From contig NZ_LT984798.1 in the NCBI RefSeq assembly GCF_900243745.1, positions 1,420,501 to 1,484,500 on the forward strand: DNA of 64,000 nucleotides, read 5' to 3'. A program made the translations under genes and the position numbers. Positions 1 to 8,942 of the stretch are shown here, in pieces. The notes under the pieces were generated by a model. It saw only the letters and a list, made by a program, of their open reading frames with translations, made no database searches and had not been told where the DNA came from. The stretch's first letter is position 1. Each line of letters starts with the position of its first letter. Source of the stretch: Desulfovibrio sp. G11 (GTDB taxonomy: Bacteria > Desulfobacterota > Desulfovibrionia > Desulfovibrionales > Desulfovibrionaceae).

Positions 1-1353
1 CTTACCCATTCAGAATGCGAAAACATTTTTCTCATCGACAGTGTGCGCGACCATGACTATCTGGAAACCCTGTACCGCATCGCGCCCGAACTGCGCGTAC
101 AGGCCCGACGGTCCTTTGTGTGCAACAGCCTGCCGCACCTGAAGCGCGTATGCTTTCTGGGCATGGAAAAGCACCGGGGCATGTATTCCGTACCGGAAAT
201 ACTCTCCCTGTCGGTCATGGTGGATGACGAAGAATACAAGGCACGGCAGGATTCACTGCATCCCTGGGATGTCATCAACATGCAGTATACCTCGGGCACC
301 ACGGGCTTTCCCCGCGGGGTCATGCTGACCCATGTGGGCGTAGGTCTCAACGGTTACTGGATAGGACGCCACCAGAACTTCGGCCCTGAAGACAGGGTCT
401 GCCTGCCCGTGCCGCTCTTTCACTGCTTCGGTTGCGTGCTGGGGGTTTCGGCCTGCGTCAACCACGGGGCCGCCATGGTGATTCTTGAGTCCTTCAACCC
501 GCTCAAGGTGCTGGCCGCGGTGGATTCCGAACGCTGCACGGCCCTGTACGGCGTACCCACAATGTTTCTGGCAGAACTGGAGCACAAGCTCTTTCACCGT
601 TTTGACATGTCCAGTCTGCGCACGGGCATCATGGCCGGCTCTGTTTGCCCAGAACCGCTCATGCGCCGCGTCATTGACGACATGAACATGAAAGAGATCA
701 CCATCTGCTACGGGCTTACGGAAGGCTCGCCCGTCATGACCCAGTCCGACAGCCACGACAGCCTGCAACTGCGCTGCGAAACCGTGGGCTGCGCCATGCC
801 CGGCATTGAGGTGCGCGTGGCCGATCCCGAAACATGCGAAGAACTGCCGCGCGGACAGGTGGGCGAAATTCTCTGCCGGGGCTATAATGTCATGAAAGGG
901 TACTACAACATGCCCGAAGACACGGCCCGCGCCGTCAGCCCTGACGGCTGGCTGCACTCCGGGGACCTCGGCGTTATGGATGAAAACGGCTACCTGCGCA
1001 TCACGGGGCGCATCAAGGATATGATTATCCGAGGCGGTGAAAACGTCTACCCGCGTGAAATAGAAGAATATCTCATGGGCATGCCCGGTGTGCTGGACGT
1101 GCAGGTGGTGGCTGTGCCAAGCTTCAAGTATGGCGAAGAGGTGGCGGCCTTCATTATTCCCCGCCCCGGCGTGGAAATCGGCCCGGAAGATGTGCGGGCT
1201 TTCTGCCGCGGCAAAATCGCCTGGTTCAAGATACCCAAGTATGTCGCTGTAATAAGTGGCTTTCCCCTTACTGCTAGCGGCAAGATACAAAAATACAAGC
1301 TGCGTGAGCAGGCTGCCCAGATGTGGCCTGAAGCTATGGAACCCAAACAGTAG
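1..1353 (+). CDS. AMP-binding acyl-CoA synthetase, 5' end cut by window edge
   Basis: Activates a carboxylic acid as acyl-AMP and transfers it to CoA in the cytoplasm. The reading frame is open to base 1, so the true start lies outside; about 450 of the usual ~550 residues are visible. Seen in order: the nucleotide-binding loop YTSGTTGFPRGV near base 280, YGLTEGSP near 710, the hinge region GWLHSGDLG and TGRIKDMIIRGGENVYP at 950-1055, and the C-terminal catalytic-lysine motif ASGKIQKYKLRE near 1275. The order and spacing fit the fatty-acyl/medium-chain (FadD/ACSF2-like) branch of the ANL superfamily. The acid substrate cannot be read from sequence. It is followed by 225 bases of non-coding DNA before sppA. 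Confidence 0.88.
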   Translation, partial: LTHSECENIFLIDSVRDHDYLETLYRIAPELRVQARRSFVCNSLPHLKRVCFLGMEKHRGMYSVPEILSLSVMVDDEEYKARQDSLHPWDVINMQYTSGTTGFPRGVMLTHVGVGLNGYWIGRHQNFGPEDRVCLPVPLFHCFGCVLGVSACVNHGAAMVILESFNPLKVLAAVDSERCTALYGVPTMFLAELEHKLFHRFDMSSLRTGIMAGSVCPEPLMRRVIDDMNMKEITICYGLTEGSPVMTQSDSHDSLQLRCETVGCAMPGIEVRVADPETCEELPRGQVGEILCRGYNVMKGYYNMPEDTARAVSPDGWLHSGDLGVMDENGYLRITGRIKDMIIRGGENVYPREIEEYLMGMPGVLDVQVVAVPSFKYGEEVAAFIIPRPGVEIGPEDVRAFCRGKIAWFKIPKYVAVISGFPLTASGKIQKYKLREQAAQMWPEAMEPKQ

Positions 1354-1578
1354 GGCGCGTTTGCCCATACCCCCGGCACGGAGATGTCGTGCCGCGAAAT
1401 GCCTGCAAGACGCCTTTTACGTCTGGCAGGCGCTTCACCACAAAAAATGCCCGGGACAGCCCGCATATGCCTGCCCCGCGCCCGCCCGGCAGGGAAACGT
1501 TTTGCTGCCCACCTGCACGTGCGTTGCGCTTAACGGCAAAACAGGCAAAACGGCCATGCCCGGTGCAAAGGATCATAC

Positions 1579-2730
1579 GTGAGCGATAAAGACTTTTCCT
1601 ATGACGAACCGCTGTCAATGACAGGCTCTCCGGCCTCTGCCGCCAACGGCAAGGTCACGAATGAGCATGGCCCGCAGGCGGAGCCTGTCCGGGCACAAGC
1701 CCCGGTCGCAGCCCCGGCGGGCGCACCGGGCGCAACCCCCTGCGCCACGGCCTGCCCGCTGGCGCAGATCCCCGCATCCGTGTGGAAAACACTGCTGCGC
1801 CGCCCCTTTCGCAAACGCCATCCCGTACTGTTCTGGGCCGCCATAGTGATTGTTCTGGGCGCTCTGGGCGTTGTGGCCGGAAGCGCGGGCAAGGACGGCG
1901 GCCTCATGGGCGGCGACCGTATTGCCCTGGTCAGTGTAACCGGCCCCATCATGAATGTGGAGCCTACCCTGGAATGGCTGCGCACGGTGGCCCGCAATCC
2001 GTCGGTCAAGGGCGTGCTTGTGCGGGTGGATTCGCCCGGCGGCGGAGCAGCTGCCTCGCAGGAAGTATATGACGCCCTGAAAAATCTGGCGCAAAAAATG
2101 CCCGTGGCCGTCAGCATGGGGTCCATGGCGGCCTCCGGCGGGCTGATGGTCAGCATGGCCGGTCAGCGGGTATTCGCCAATCCTTCCACGGTTACCGGCT
2201 CCATCGGCGTACGCATGGACGTGCCACAACTGCAGGGCCTTATGGACAAGGTCGGCGTGGGGCAGGAAACTCTTGTGGTCGGCCAGTACAAGGACGCCGC
2301 CTCCTACATGCGGCCCATGACGGCCGAGCAGCGCGCCTATTTTCAGGGTGTGCTTACCAACATGTATGACCAGTTTGTGGACATTGTGGCCCAGGGGCGC
2401 GGCATGCCCCGCGACCGCGCACTCAAGCTCGCCAACGGCAAAGTGTACACCGGGCAGGAGGCCCTGGGGCTGGGCCTTGTGGATGAACTGGGCGGACGCG
2501 GGCAGGCCCTCGCCTGGCTGGCCCAAAAGACCGGCGTGCCTGCCGAGCGCAAACTGCTGACGCGCCCGCGTGAAGACGGCCTGCTCGGGCGCGGGCTGCG
2601 GGTCATGCTTGGCGCTGTGCTCGGGCCTGAGTCCGATACTCTGGGCGGGCTGGCCTCTCTTGCGGGCCTTGCGCGGGGCGGCAGCGGCCATGCCGGCCCG
2701 CAAACTCCGGCTTTTCTGTACCAGTTTTAA
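1579..2730 (+). CDS. sppA: Signal peptide peptidase SppA (family S49)
   Basis: Membrane-anchored serine protease that cleaves remnant signal peptides. The GTG start at 1579 is chosen because AAAGGA sits 7-8 bases upstream. Protein of 383 residues, the short single-domain SppA form. A Pro/Ala-rich cytoplasmic tail (about 1-80) precedes one membrane segment at about 84-103. The catalytic domain shows RVDSPGGGAAASQE, the nucleophile Ser186 in GSMAASGG, and the general base Lys238 in GQYKDAAS, the Ser/Lys dyad of the family. The long disordered N-terminal extension is unusual compared with Bacillus SppA. No obvious operon partner. Confidence 0.92.
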   Translation: MSDKDFSYDEPLSMTGSPASAANGKVTNEHGPQAEPVRAQAPVAAPAGAPGATPCATACPLAQIPASVWKTLLRRPFRKRHPVLFWAAIVIVLGALGVVAGSAGKDGGLMGGDRIALVSVTGPIMNVEPTLEWLRTVARNPSVKGVLVRVDSPGGGAAASQEVYDALKNLAQKMPVAVSMGSMAASGGLMVSMAGQRVFANPSTVTGSIGVRMDVPQLQGLMDKVGVGQETLVVGQYKDAASYMRPMTAEQRAYFQGVLTNMYDQFVDIVAQGRGMPRDRALKLANGKVYTGQEALGLGLVDELGGRGQALAWLAQKTGVPAERKLLTRPREDGLLGRGLRVMLGAVLGPESDTLGGLASLAGLARGGSGHAGPQTPAFLYQF

Positions 2731-3115
2731 GATAATGCTGCGTTAACATTGCCCTGGCGGCTGCGTGAGCAGACGCTGCCTGCGGAGGCCGCAGGTCTGC
2801 ACACCTGAGCACCAGCGTGAATGTCTTGCAACCGTTGGAAATACAGACTTTCAACGGCAGAATGGGGCAAGTACGCCACCGGCAGACCGTTTACCCGCCC
2901 TTTTGCAGGGCGGGTAAAATAGAGAGGCAACAGCCTTGCGTACCAATGCAACAATGTGTCTTGCAGGCATTACCGACGCCTGCCGGAACCGCTGCTGGCC
3001 CCACACCGCAGCCGGTTTTTCGCTGCCGGGCGATACAACGAGCGCCGTTGCCGTGTAGTGCAGGCGTTCAAGATCAGTTCAGCCCATACCCGGCCCCGCG
3101 CCCTGGAGAATAATG
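2731..3115. other. Non-coding gap with repeat-like element and hairpin
   Basis: No credible gene. It holds one copy of a composite intergenic repeat: GC-rich dyad around 2758-2785 and a small hairpin at about 2829-2855 (arms CCGTTG / CAACGG), resembling the copies at 9754-9864 and 63680-63792. It also has a perfect 11-bp inverted repeat at 2890-2918 (TTTACCCGCCC / GGGCGGGTAAA, 7-base loop) with no T-run on either strand, so it is not a standard terminator. Confidence 0.5.
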
Positions 3116-3592
3116 ATGTACCCGCGTTTTGTTTTTTCCCTGCTGGCCCTGTGCCTGACCGTTTTTGCCGCCCCTGCGGCCGCCAAAACCTATGACCTGG
3201 CTTTCATAAGCGCCGACATCCCCGATGCATGTCACTTCATGACGCGCGATGGGGCGGTGTTTGTGGTGGATGACGAAGACCACTTTTTCACCATAAATGT
3301 TGTCGAACGCGACAAGAACACGAGCCTTGAAGAGTATGCCCAGAAGCTCTCCCGCTCCATCAACGGCGGGCCTGTAAGCAAGGCAGGTGAAGACGCCTGG
3401 ACTTTCATAGTCAAGGTGGCTGTGGTTCCCTTTGACGTTCTTGTCATGGGGGATGACGAGCATGTTGTGGAGCTTTTTACCGACCAGAACCGGGCGGATT
3501 GGCCCAAAGACATAAAGGGCGCCCTTGATTCCATCAAGGGCAAAACACCGGCGCTGGACAGCCTGGTGCAAAGGGTTCTTGCGCCGCGCTAG
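3116..3592 (+). CDS. Small secreted protein, paralogue 1 of a tandem pair
   Basis: Function unknown. Two ATGs are adjacent (3113, 3116); the second lies 7 bases after GGAG and is preferred. A classical signal peptide (MYPRFVFSLLALCLTVFA then AAPAAA) predicts periplasmic export with cleavage just before KTYDLAF. The mature part of about 135 residues aligns along its whole length with the product of the next gene: both have ISADIPDACH/FSMDVPAACT, FFTINV/FFTIAV, a Glu/Asp-rich middle and a C-terminal ALDSIKGK/AYDSIKGN motif. No lipobox or catalytic motif is visible. The gene sits between sppA and its paralogue on the same strand; a palindrome separates the two paralogues, so they may be transcribed separately. 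Confidence 0.75.
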   Translation: MYPRFVFSLLALCLTVFAAPAAAKTYDLAFISADIPDACHFMTRDGAVFVVDDEDHFFTINVVERDKNTSLEEYAQKLSRSINGGPVSKAGEDAWTFIVKVAVVPFDVLVMGDDEHVVELFTDQNRADWPKDIKGALDSIKGKTPALDSLVQRVLAPR

Positions 3593-3646
3593 CCGCGAAA
3601 ATTCTCCTGCCGGAGCGCTATTTTTTTATGGACAAACAGACAGGCC

Positions 3647-3663
3647 CGTGAGAATTTCTCACG
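3647..3663. promoter_or_regulatory. Perfect palindrome upstream of paralogue 2
   Basis: CGTGAGAA-T-TTCTCACG is a perfect 8-bp dyad with a one-base centre, 28 bases before the ATG of the second secreted-protein gene. It has the size and position of an operator overlapping a promoter. It has no T-run, so a terminator is unlikely. The regulator is unknown. Confidence 0.45.
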
Positions 3664-3691
3664 CATCGAGGATCATACACAGGAGATCACC

Positions 3692-4177
3692 ATGTTGAAC
3701 AGATTTTTCCTGCTTTCCCTCTTTTGCCTGTCGCTTCTGGCCCTGTCGTGCCCTGCTCTGGCCAAGGAGATGAAGTTTGCCCACTTCAGCATGGACGTGC
3801 CTGCCGCATGTACCGTGCAGGAGCGTGAGGGCAAGGTCACCGTCAGGGCCACGCCAGAGATTTTCTTTACCATCGCCGTCTTCACCAGAGGCGAGGCCGG
3901 AAATCTTTCGGACAAGGACTTTGCCGCCAAGCTTGCGCAACAGCTCAAAGGTTCGGCCCCCGTAGCTACCGAGGACGGCGGCTGGAGCTTCACCGCCAGG
4001 GCCGGGGCCGTTGCGGCCAATGTGGATGTGATCGGCGATGCTGATTACGTCATGATGTTCATGAGTGACGCCGGTGACAAGGAGTGGCCCGAAGCGCTTC
4101 AGGCGGCCTATGACTCCATCAAGGGCAACAACGCCAAGATTGACGATTTCTTGCAAAAAACCCTGTTTGCCGAATAG
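3692..4177 (+). CDS. Small secreted protein, paralogue 2 of a tandem pair
   Basis: Function unknown; 161 residues. The ATG follows ACAGGAG with good spacing. The signal peptide is MLNRFFLLSLFCLSLLAL, then SCPALA, with cleavage likely before KEMKFAH; the Cys in the signal region does not fit a lipobox well, so a soluble periplasmic protein is favoured. It is colinear with the preceding gene product (same length, same block motifs such as DVPAAC and DSIKG), which points to a tandem duplication. A strong terminator follows, closing the pair. Family membership cannot be assigned from sequence alone. Confidence 0.75.
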   Translation: MLNRFFLLSLFCLSLLALSCPALAKEMKFAHFSMDVPAACTVQEREGKVTVRATPEIFFTIAVFTRGEAGNLSDKDFAAKLAQQLKGSAPVATEDGGWSFTARAGAVAANVDVIGDADYVMMFMSDAGDKEWPEALQAAYDSIKGNNAKIDDFLQKTLFAE

Positions 4178-4233
4178 CAGCAACAGCAAAGCCGCCCGGC
4201 CTTCGCAGGCGGCGGCACAGCCCGGATATCACA

Positions 4234-4266
4234 GCCCGGCCCTGAAAAGGCCGGGCATATTTTTTA
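4234..4266 (+). terminator. Rho-independent terminator after secreted-protein pair
   Basis: Stem GCCCGGCC / GGCCGGGC with a 7-base loop (CTGAAAA), followed by ATATTTTTTAT. It ends transcription from 3692-4177. Confidence 0.85.
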
Positions 4267-4353
4267 TGCCAAACCCCGTACGGAATCCTGCCGGGGCATT
4301 CTTCAGGGCGGGAACCGGCCTGGGCAGAACAGAACCTGCGCAGCAACCGGGCG

Positions 4354-5328
4354 TCAGCGGCAACCTGGCACGGCATGCACGGCAGCAACCGGATTACGTC
4401 GCGCCACCCATACCCGGTTGCGTCCGGAGCGCTTGGCGCCATAAAGGGCCTTGTCTGCCCGGTGCAGAACCTGCAGGGCGTCTTCATCCATTTCGTATTC
4501 GCTGCACCCGAGACTGACAGTCACAGGCCGGCTGTCTGGCCCGCTTATCATGCCGGAAACAGCCCTGCGAATCCGCTCCGCAGCCTGTTCAGCCTGTTCC
4601 AGAAGGCTGCCGGGCATCAGCACCACAAACTCTTCGCCGCCATAGCGACATACCGTATCCATTTCACGCACACAGCGACGGATAACCTGCGCCACGTCTT
4701 TCAACACACTGTCGCCCACAAGATGACCGAAACTGTCGTTGATCTGCTTGAAATGGTCCACATCCAGCATGATACAGCAAAAAGGCTTTTTCTCCAGCCG
4801 GGTGTACCGCTCCAGCACCATGTCCAGATATTTGCGGGTATACAGCCCGGTGAGCGCATCTGTCAGGCTGCTTTCGTCAGCCTGCCTGACCCTGGTGATC
4901 ATAGAATCAAGCTGGCTGCGCAGCGCGCCGATGGTATGGCTTTGCTCCGCGATATCCACAATGACACCCAAAAGGCCGCGCACGCCGTTTTCATCTTCAA
5001 AGCCGCCGCTCCAGTAAAGACAGGTGTGCTCCTTGCCGTCTGCAAACAGATAACTGTGCACGTGGTGGTTCACCTCTTGCCGGCGGACCATCTCCCTGTC
5101 TTCAGCCTGGTACATTTTCCTGTCTTCTTCCGGCAGGTATTCCAGGTCCAGAACAGTTTTTCCCAAAACGTCCTTTCTGCTCACGCCGAACATTTTTTCA
5201 TACGCCCTGTTGATGAACGTAAAACGCAGGTCGGCGCCCTTGACAAAGACGGCATTGGGCAGCGTGTCCAGAACGGTCATCAATGTGGCAAGACTGAGGC
5301 TGCTCATAGTTTTTACACGGCCCATCAT
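4354..5328 (-). CDS. PAS-GGDEF diguanylate cyclase
   Basis: Makes cyclic di-GMP from two GTP. An N-terminal PAS domain (about residues 15-125, with LPNAVFVKGADLRFTFIN) should sense a ligand or redox state. A short coiled linker leads to the GGDEF domain, with LTGLYTRKYLD, DVDHFKQINDSFGH and the active-site RYGGEEFVVL. An allosteric inhibitory site RxxD (REMD) lies exactly five residues before GGEEF, so product inhibition is likely. No membrane segment, so it is cytoplasmic. The start is uncertain: an ATG pair lies at 5328/5325, with other options at TTG 5343 and ATG 5307, none with a clear ribosome site. It converges with the secreted-protein pair upstream. Confidence 0.85.
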   Translation of the reverse strand: MMGRVKTMSSLSLATLMTVLDTLPNAVFVKGADLRFTFINRAYEKMFGVSRKDVLGKTVLDLEYLPEEDRKMYQAEDREMVRRQEVNHHVHSYLFADGKEHTCLYWSGGFEDENGVRGLLGVIVDIAEQSHTIGALRSQLDSMITRVRQADESSLTDALTGLYTRKYLDMVLERYTRLEKKPFCCIMLDVDHFKQINDSFGHLVGDSVLKDVAQVIRRCVREMDTVCRYGGEEFVVLMPGSLLEQAEQAAERIRRAVSGMISGPDSRPVTVSLGCSEYEMDEDALQVLHRADKALYGAKRSGRNRVWVARRNPVAAVHAVPGCR

Positions 5329-5525
5329 GCGCGGCGCGGCCAAAGGCCCGAAGCCGCAGCAATGGCGTTAGCAGGTGACAGGGATCAGCAATGTGGTTTT
5401 CCTGACTGTAAACGACATGGCTTCCTCTTTCCACTGGTAAAAAAGCCCGGAATAAACCAGACTGCCGAGCAGCAGGCAGCACCTCGCGAAGCCGGCCAAA
5501 ACGCAACGTCCTCATATACCAATAC

Positions 5526-5555
5526 AAAAGGGCGCTCCCACGGGAGCGCCCTTTT
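5526..5555 (-). terminator. Terminator downstream of rpsA (possibly bidirectional)
   Basis: Arms AAAAGGGCGCTCCC and GGGAGCGCCCTTTT nearly abut, giving a strong GC stem flanked by A and T runs on both strands. It lies 21 bases after the rpsA stop. Confidence 0.85.
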
Positions 5556-5575
5556 GCAGTATCTGGAAACAGCGT

Positions 5576-7288
5576 TTAGCTGTTTTCGCTTTCTTCAAAC
5601 TTCTGCTTGAGCAGATCGCCCAGGCTCTGGCCGGATTCCTGCGGCCCGGAATGGAATTCTTTGGGCTTACGGCGGTCTTCCACTTCCTGAATCTGCTTGA
5701 TAGACAGACCCAGGCGGCGCTCTTCAGCGCTGACATGGATAACCTTGGCCTGAATTTCCTGGCCTTCTTTGTAGATTTCAGCCGGGGTCTTGACCTTTTT
5801 GCTGGACAGTTCGGAAACGTGCACCAGCCCTTCAATGCCTTCTTCCACTTCAACAAAGAGGCCGAAGTCGGTGATATTGGTCACGATGCCCTTGACGGTG
5901 CAACCCACGGGGTAGGTGCTGGGCACATGGCCCCACGGATCGTCCACCAGTTGCTTGACGCCCAAGGTGAACTTTTCGTTCTCCTGGTCAACGGTCAGCA
6001 CCTTGGCCTGCACGGTATCGCCCACCTTGTACATTTCGTTGGGGTGGCGCACCTTCTTGGTCCAGGAGATGTCGGACACGTGGATGAGGCCGTCAATGCC
6101 GTCTTCGATACCGATGAACATGCCGAATTCGGTGATGTTCTTGATAACGCCCTCAAGAATGGTGCCTTCAGGATACTTTTCGGCAACCAGTTCCCAGGGA
6201 TTGGGACGAACCTGCTTCATGCCGAGGCTGATGCGCTTCTTTTCCCCGTCCACGCCCAGGATGACCACTTCGACTTCGTCGCCGGTGTGAACCATCTGGG
6301 AAGGATGGCGCAGTTTGCGCGTCCATGACATTTCAGAGATATGCACAAGGCCTTCAACGCCAGGCTCCAGCTCCACAAAGGCGCCGTAGTCAACCAGGTT
6401 GGTGACCTTGCCGGAGCATTTGGCCCCTTCGGGGAAGCGGGCGGAAATGTCCTGCCACGGATCGGGCACAAGCTGCTTGAGCCCCAGGGAAACCTTGTTG
6501 TTGTCGCGGTCAAAGGAAAGAACCTTGAGGGTCAGTTCCTGACCGATGGTGATCATTTCCTTGGGATGGCGGATGCGCTTCCAGCTCATGTCGGTGATGT
6601 GCAGAAGCCCGTCAAGGCCGCCCAGGTCAACAAACACGCCGTATTCGGTGATGTTTTTGGCCTTGCCTTCCACGGTCTGACCCTCTTCAAGGGTGCGCAG
6701 CAGATCCTGACGCTTGGAATCGCGCTCTTCTTCAAGCAGCACGCGGCGGGAAACGATAACGTTGCTGCGGCGGCGGTTGATTTTGAGCACACGGAACTCG
6801 AACTCCTGGTTGACCAGGGCGTCCATGTCCGGCACGGGGCGCAGGTCCACATGGGAACCGGGCAAAAAGGCCTCTACTCCGCCGATATCCACAGTGTAGC
6901 CGCCCTTGATGCGACGCACAATGTGGCCCGTGATGACCCTGTTGTTTTCCTGCACGTCTTCGAGCTGGTCGAAAACCTGCATGCGTTTGGCCTTTTCAAA
7001 AGAAAGGGTGATGGTTCCGTCGTTTTCGTTCTTGCGAACAACGTACACGTCCACCTTGTCGCCCACGGCAACGCCGATGTTTCCGGCGGCATCGCGAAAT
7101 TCGGCCGTGGGGATCTGCCCCTCGGACTTGAAGTTCACGTCCACCAGCACATTGTCGTCATCCACACGAACGATCTCACCCTTGGTGATAGAGCCTTCTT
7201 CAAGGTCGCCAAAATCGGAAGTGAGGTAGTTTTCGAGGGCACTCTCGAAATTCATTTCGGTTTCGTGCCCGGTTTCCAAACCTGCCAT
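5576..7288 (-). CDS. rpsA: 30S ribosomal protein S1
   Basis: Binds mRNA on the small ribosomal subunit and helps initiation. The frame is open further upstream, but the ATG at 7288 has GGAGG eight bases before it, giving 570 residues, normal for S1. Six S1/OB repeats are seen; the last four share a near-identical pattern (GV.....FG.FV.LE.G.EGLVHISEMSW and similar) and the linkers carry K(Q/I)LVPDPWQ-type boundaries. The first two repeats, which contact the ribosome, are more divergent, as is usual. The C-terminus is a short acidic/polar tail (KFEESENS). Transcribed alone, divergently from cbiK. Confidence 0.96.
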   Translation of the reverse strand: MAGLETGHETEMNFESALENYLTSDFGDLEEGSITKGEIVRVDDDNVLVDVNFKSEGQIPTAEFRDAAGNIGVAVGDKVDVYVVRKNENDGTITLSFEKAKRMQVFDQLEDVQENNRVITGHIVRRIKGGYTVDIGGVEAFLPGSHVDLRPVPDMDALVNQEFEFRVLKINRRRSNVIVSRRVLLEEERDSKRQDLLRTLEEGQTVEGKAKNITEYGVFVDLGGLDGLLHITDMSWKRIRHPKEMITIGQELTLKVLSFDRDNNKVSLGLKQLVPDPWQDISARFPEGAKCSGKVTNLVDYGAFVELEPGVEGLVHISEMSWTRKLRHPSQMVHTGDEVEVVILGVDGEKKRISLGMKQVRPNPWELVAEKYPEGTILEGVIKNITEFGMFIGIEDGIDGLIHVSDISWTKKVRHPNEMYKVGDTVQAKVLTVDQENEKFTLGVKQLVDDPWGHVPSTYPVGCTVKGIVTNITDFGLFVEVEEGIEGLVHVSELSSKKVKTPAEIYKEGQEIQAKVIHVSAEERRLGLSIKQIQEVEDRRKPKEFHSGPQESGQSLGDLLKQKFEESENS

Positions 7289-7707
7289 ATGTCCAGCCTC
7301 CAAACATGATTTCCCTAATACAAGGGAGGCCGCATAAGTACCAGAATTCTGCCGAAAGAACAAGGAAAAATCCGCCAAAAATGGCCTCCGGAGCCGAAAA
7401 CCGGTTCCGAAGTCCCTGTATTTCCCCGGCTGGCGCAAGCCACCGCCTGCCTTGACATTTACCGCGCCCTGTTGTCCTCTGTCGTTTTGGCGGGGAATTT
7501 CGTGCAAATCGAAAACAGTCGCGCTGCGGTAAGAGGGGACAAAGCTTCTTCATGCTGTTCTGAAGAGCAGCATGCGACAGCCAGTCGCATATGCGGTGAA
7601 GGCGAAGCCAAGGCGCGGGCCATATGGCCCCACAGCCCTCAAGTCCGAACATCCGCCGGGGCCGGTGCCCTTTGCGAACCTTTCAACGCGAAATTGAGGA
7701 GGTTGCC
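7289..7707. other. Divergent promoter region between rpsA and cbiK
   Basis: No gene seen. It must carry both promoters. A hairpin at 7551-7574 has arms CATGCTGTTCT / AGAGCAGCATG (one G-U pair), no T-run. I looked for a cobalamin riboswitch in front of cbiK and saw no convincing B12 box. Confidence 0.5.
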
Positions 7708-8622
7708 ATGCCGCGTATCCTTTCACATGCGGGGTTTCGCCCGCTGCTTTTCGTTCTGCTGCTGCTCGCGAGCCTGTGCCTGCACGGCACAAGCCATGCC
7801 GCCGATGCCCCCAAGGAAGGGGTGCTGCTGGTGGCCTTCGGCACCAGCGTTCCCGAGGGCATGCCCGCCTTCAAGGCCGTAGATGCTGAATTTAAAAAGG
7901 CTTTTCCCGGATCGCCCGTGGTGTGGGCCTATACATCACAGATCATTCGTAAAAAACTGGCCGAACAGGGCCAGCCCGTGGGCGGCATCAGCGATGGCAT
8001 GGCCCAGCTTGCCAAAGACGGCGTAAAGGTTGTGCGCGTGCAGTCGCTGCATGTGCTTGGCGGCGAAGAATTTTCAGCCCTTGAACGCGCAGTTCTGCTT
8101 GACGTGAGCAAACATCCGGGCCGTTTCGACGCGGTTTTCCTGGGCCGCCCCCTGCTGGAATCCAGGGCCGATGCGCAGGAACTGGCTGCGATCCTGCTGG
8201 CTGACACCAAAAAAGCCCGCGGCAAAAATACTGCCCTTGTGCTTATGGGCCACGGCCAGAGCCACGGGCGCGCCGACCTTGCCTTTGAAGGCGTATGCGC
8301 CGTGTTCAAGGCTGCGGACAAAAAGGTCCACATGGCCACAGTAGAGGGCGCGCGCACCTTTGAAGACCTGCTCAAGGAACTCAAAGCCGCCAAGGTCAAG
8401 CAGGTGGTACTGGCCCCGCTGATGCTGGTTGCCGGAGACCACGCCCGCAACGACCTTGCCGGCGACGAGGAAGACTCGTGGGCCAGCCAGCTCAAAAAAG
8501 CGGGCATCAAGGTTGACGCCCACCTCAAAGGCCTGGGCGAGATGCCCGGCACGGCCGCCATTTTCGTGCGCCATGCCAAGGAAAGTGCCGACGACCTGAC
8601 CAGGGAACCCAGAAAGCCGTAA
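7708..8622 (+). CDS. cbiK: Periplasmic sirohydrochlorin cobaltochelatase CbiK
   Basis: Inserts a divalent metal (Co2+ or Fe2+) into sirohydrochlorin. The ATG at 7708 follows TGAGGAGG, giving 304 residues. A signal peptide (FRPLLFVLLLLASLCLHG, cut near SHAA-DAPKEG) shows export. This matches the known periplasmic CbiK of D. vulgaris, which exists beside a cytosolic form and binds haem. Metal-site motifs are visible: LMGHGQSHGRADLAFEG and LMLVAGDHARNDLAGD each carry a conserved His; SLHVLGGEEF holds a further His that may be the haem ligand. The frame extends upstream of 7708, but that part has no ribosome site. A strong terminator follows. Its periplasmic role (haem or metal transport rather than B12 synthesis) is still inference. 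Confidence 0.9.
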   Translation: MPRILSHAGFRPLLFVLLLLASLCLHGTSHAADAPKEGVLLVAFGTSVPEGMPAFKAVDAEFKKAFPGSPVVWAYTSQIIRKKLAEQGQPVGGISDGMAQLAKDGVKVVRVQSLHVLGGEEFSALERAVLLDVSKHPGRFDAVFLGRPLLESRADAQELAAILLADTKKARGKNTALVLMGHGQSHGRADLAFEGVCAVFKAADKKVHMATVEGARTFEDLLKELKAAKVKQVVLAPLMLVAGDHARNDLAGDEEDSWASQLKKAGIKVDAHLKGLGEMPGTAAIFVRHAKESADDLTREPRKP

Positions 8623-8680
8623 CAGGCCGCATAAGCGCCTGCTGGCTGCCATCCCGCACGGGCGCGTTACAACAATGTCA

Positions 8681-8722
8681 GGTGCGCGGGCCGGGCCATG
8701 CCCCGGGCCGCGCACCTTTTTT
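8681..8722 (+). terminator. Terminator after cbiK
   Basis: Long GC stem beginning GGTGCGCGG and closing CCGCGCACC, followed by TTTTTTG. Confidence 0.88.
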
Positions 8723-8832
8723 GCATTTCCCGCCCATGCCGGACGGCCGGGCCTGCCACGGCAGACAGGCCTGCAAGGCAGATGCCCCCGATGCCGCCAG
8801 CAACTCTTCTGCCCGATTGTGGGATCTTGGGG

Positions 8833-8857
8833 TACACAATATCTGTTTTTTTGTGTA
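8833..8857. promoter_or_regulatory. Inverted repeat upstream of the YheO/DauR-type regulator
   Basis: TACACAA and TTGTGTA face each other across an 11-base AT-rich spacer, about 85 bases before the regulator start. It could be an autoregulatory operator or part of the promoter. The surrounding gap 8623-8942 holds otherwise only the cbiK terminator. Confidence 0.35.
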
Positions 8858-8942
8858 GCATGCCTTAAAATTTCATCCTTAACACGCCGGATGGCCTTTT
8901 TTCGGCCACAGTCCGGTTCCCAGTCCGCCGGGGGAGGCCCGC

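Noticed and set aside
2890..2918. Terminator between sppA and the secreted-protein genes
   Set aside because: The 11-bp dyad is perfect but has no T-run on either strand; kept only as a hairpin.
7289..7707. Cobalamin riboswitch upstream of cbiK
   Set aside because: No convincing B12 box or typical long structured leader could be found; only a simple hairpin.
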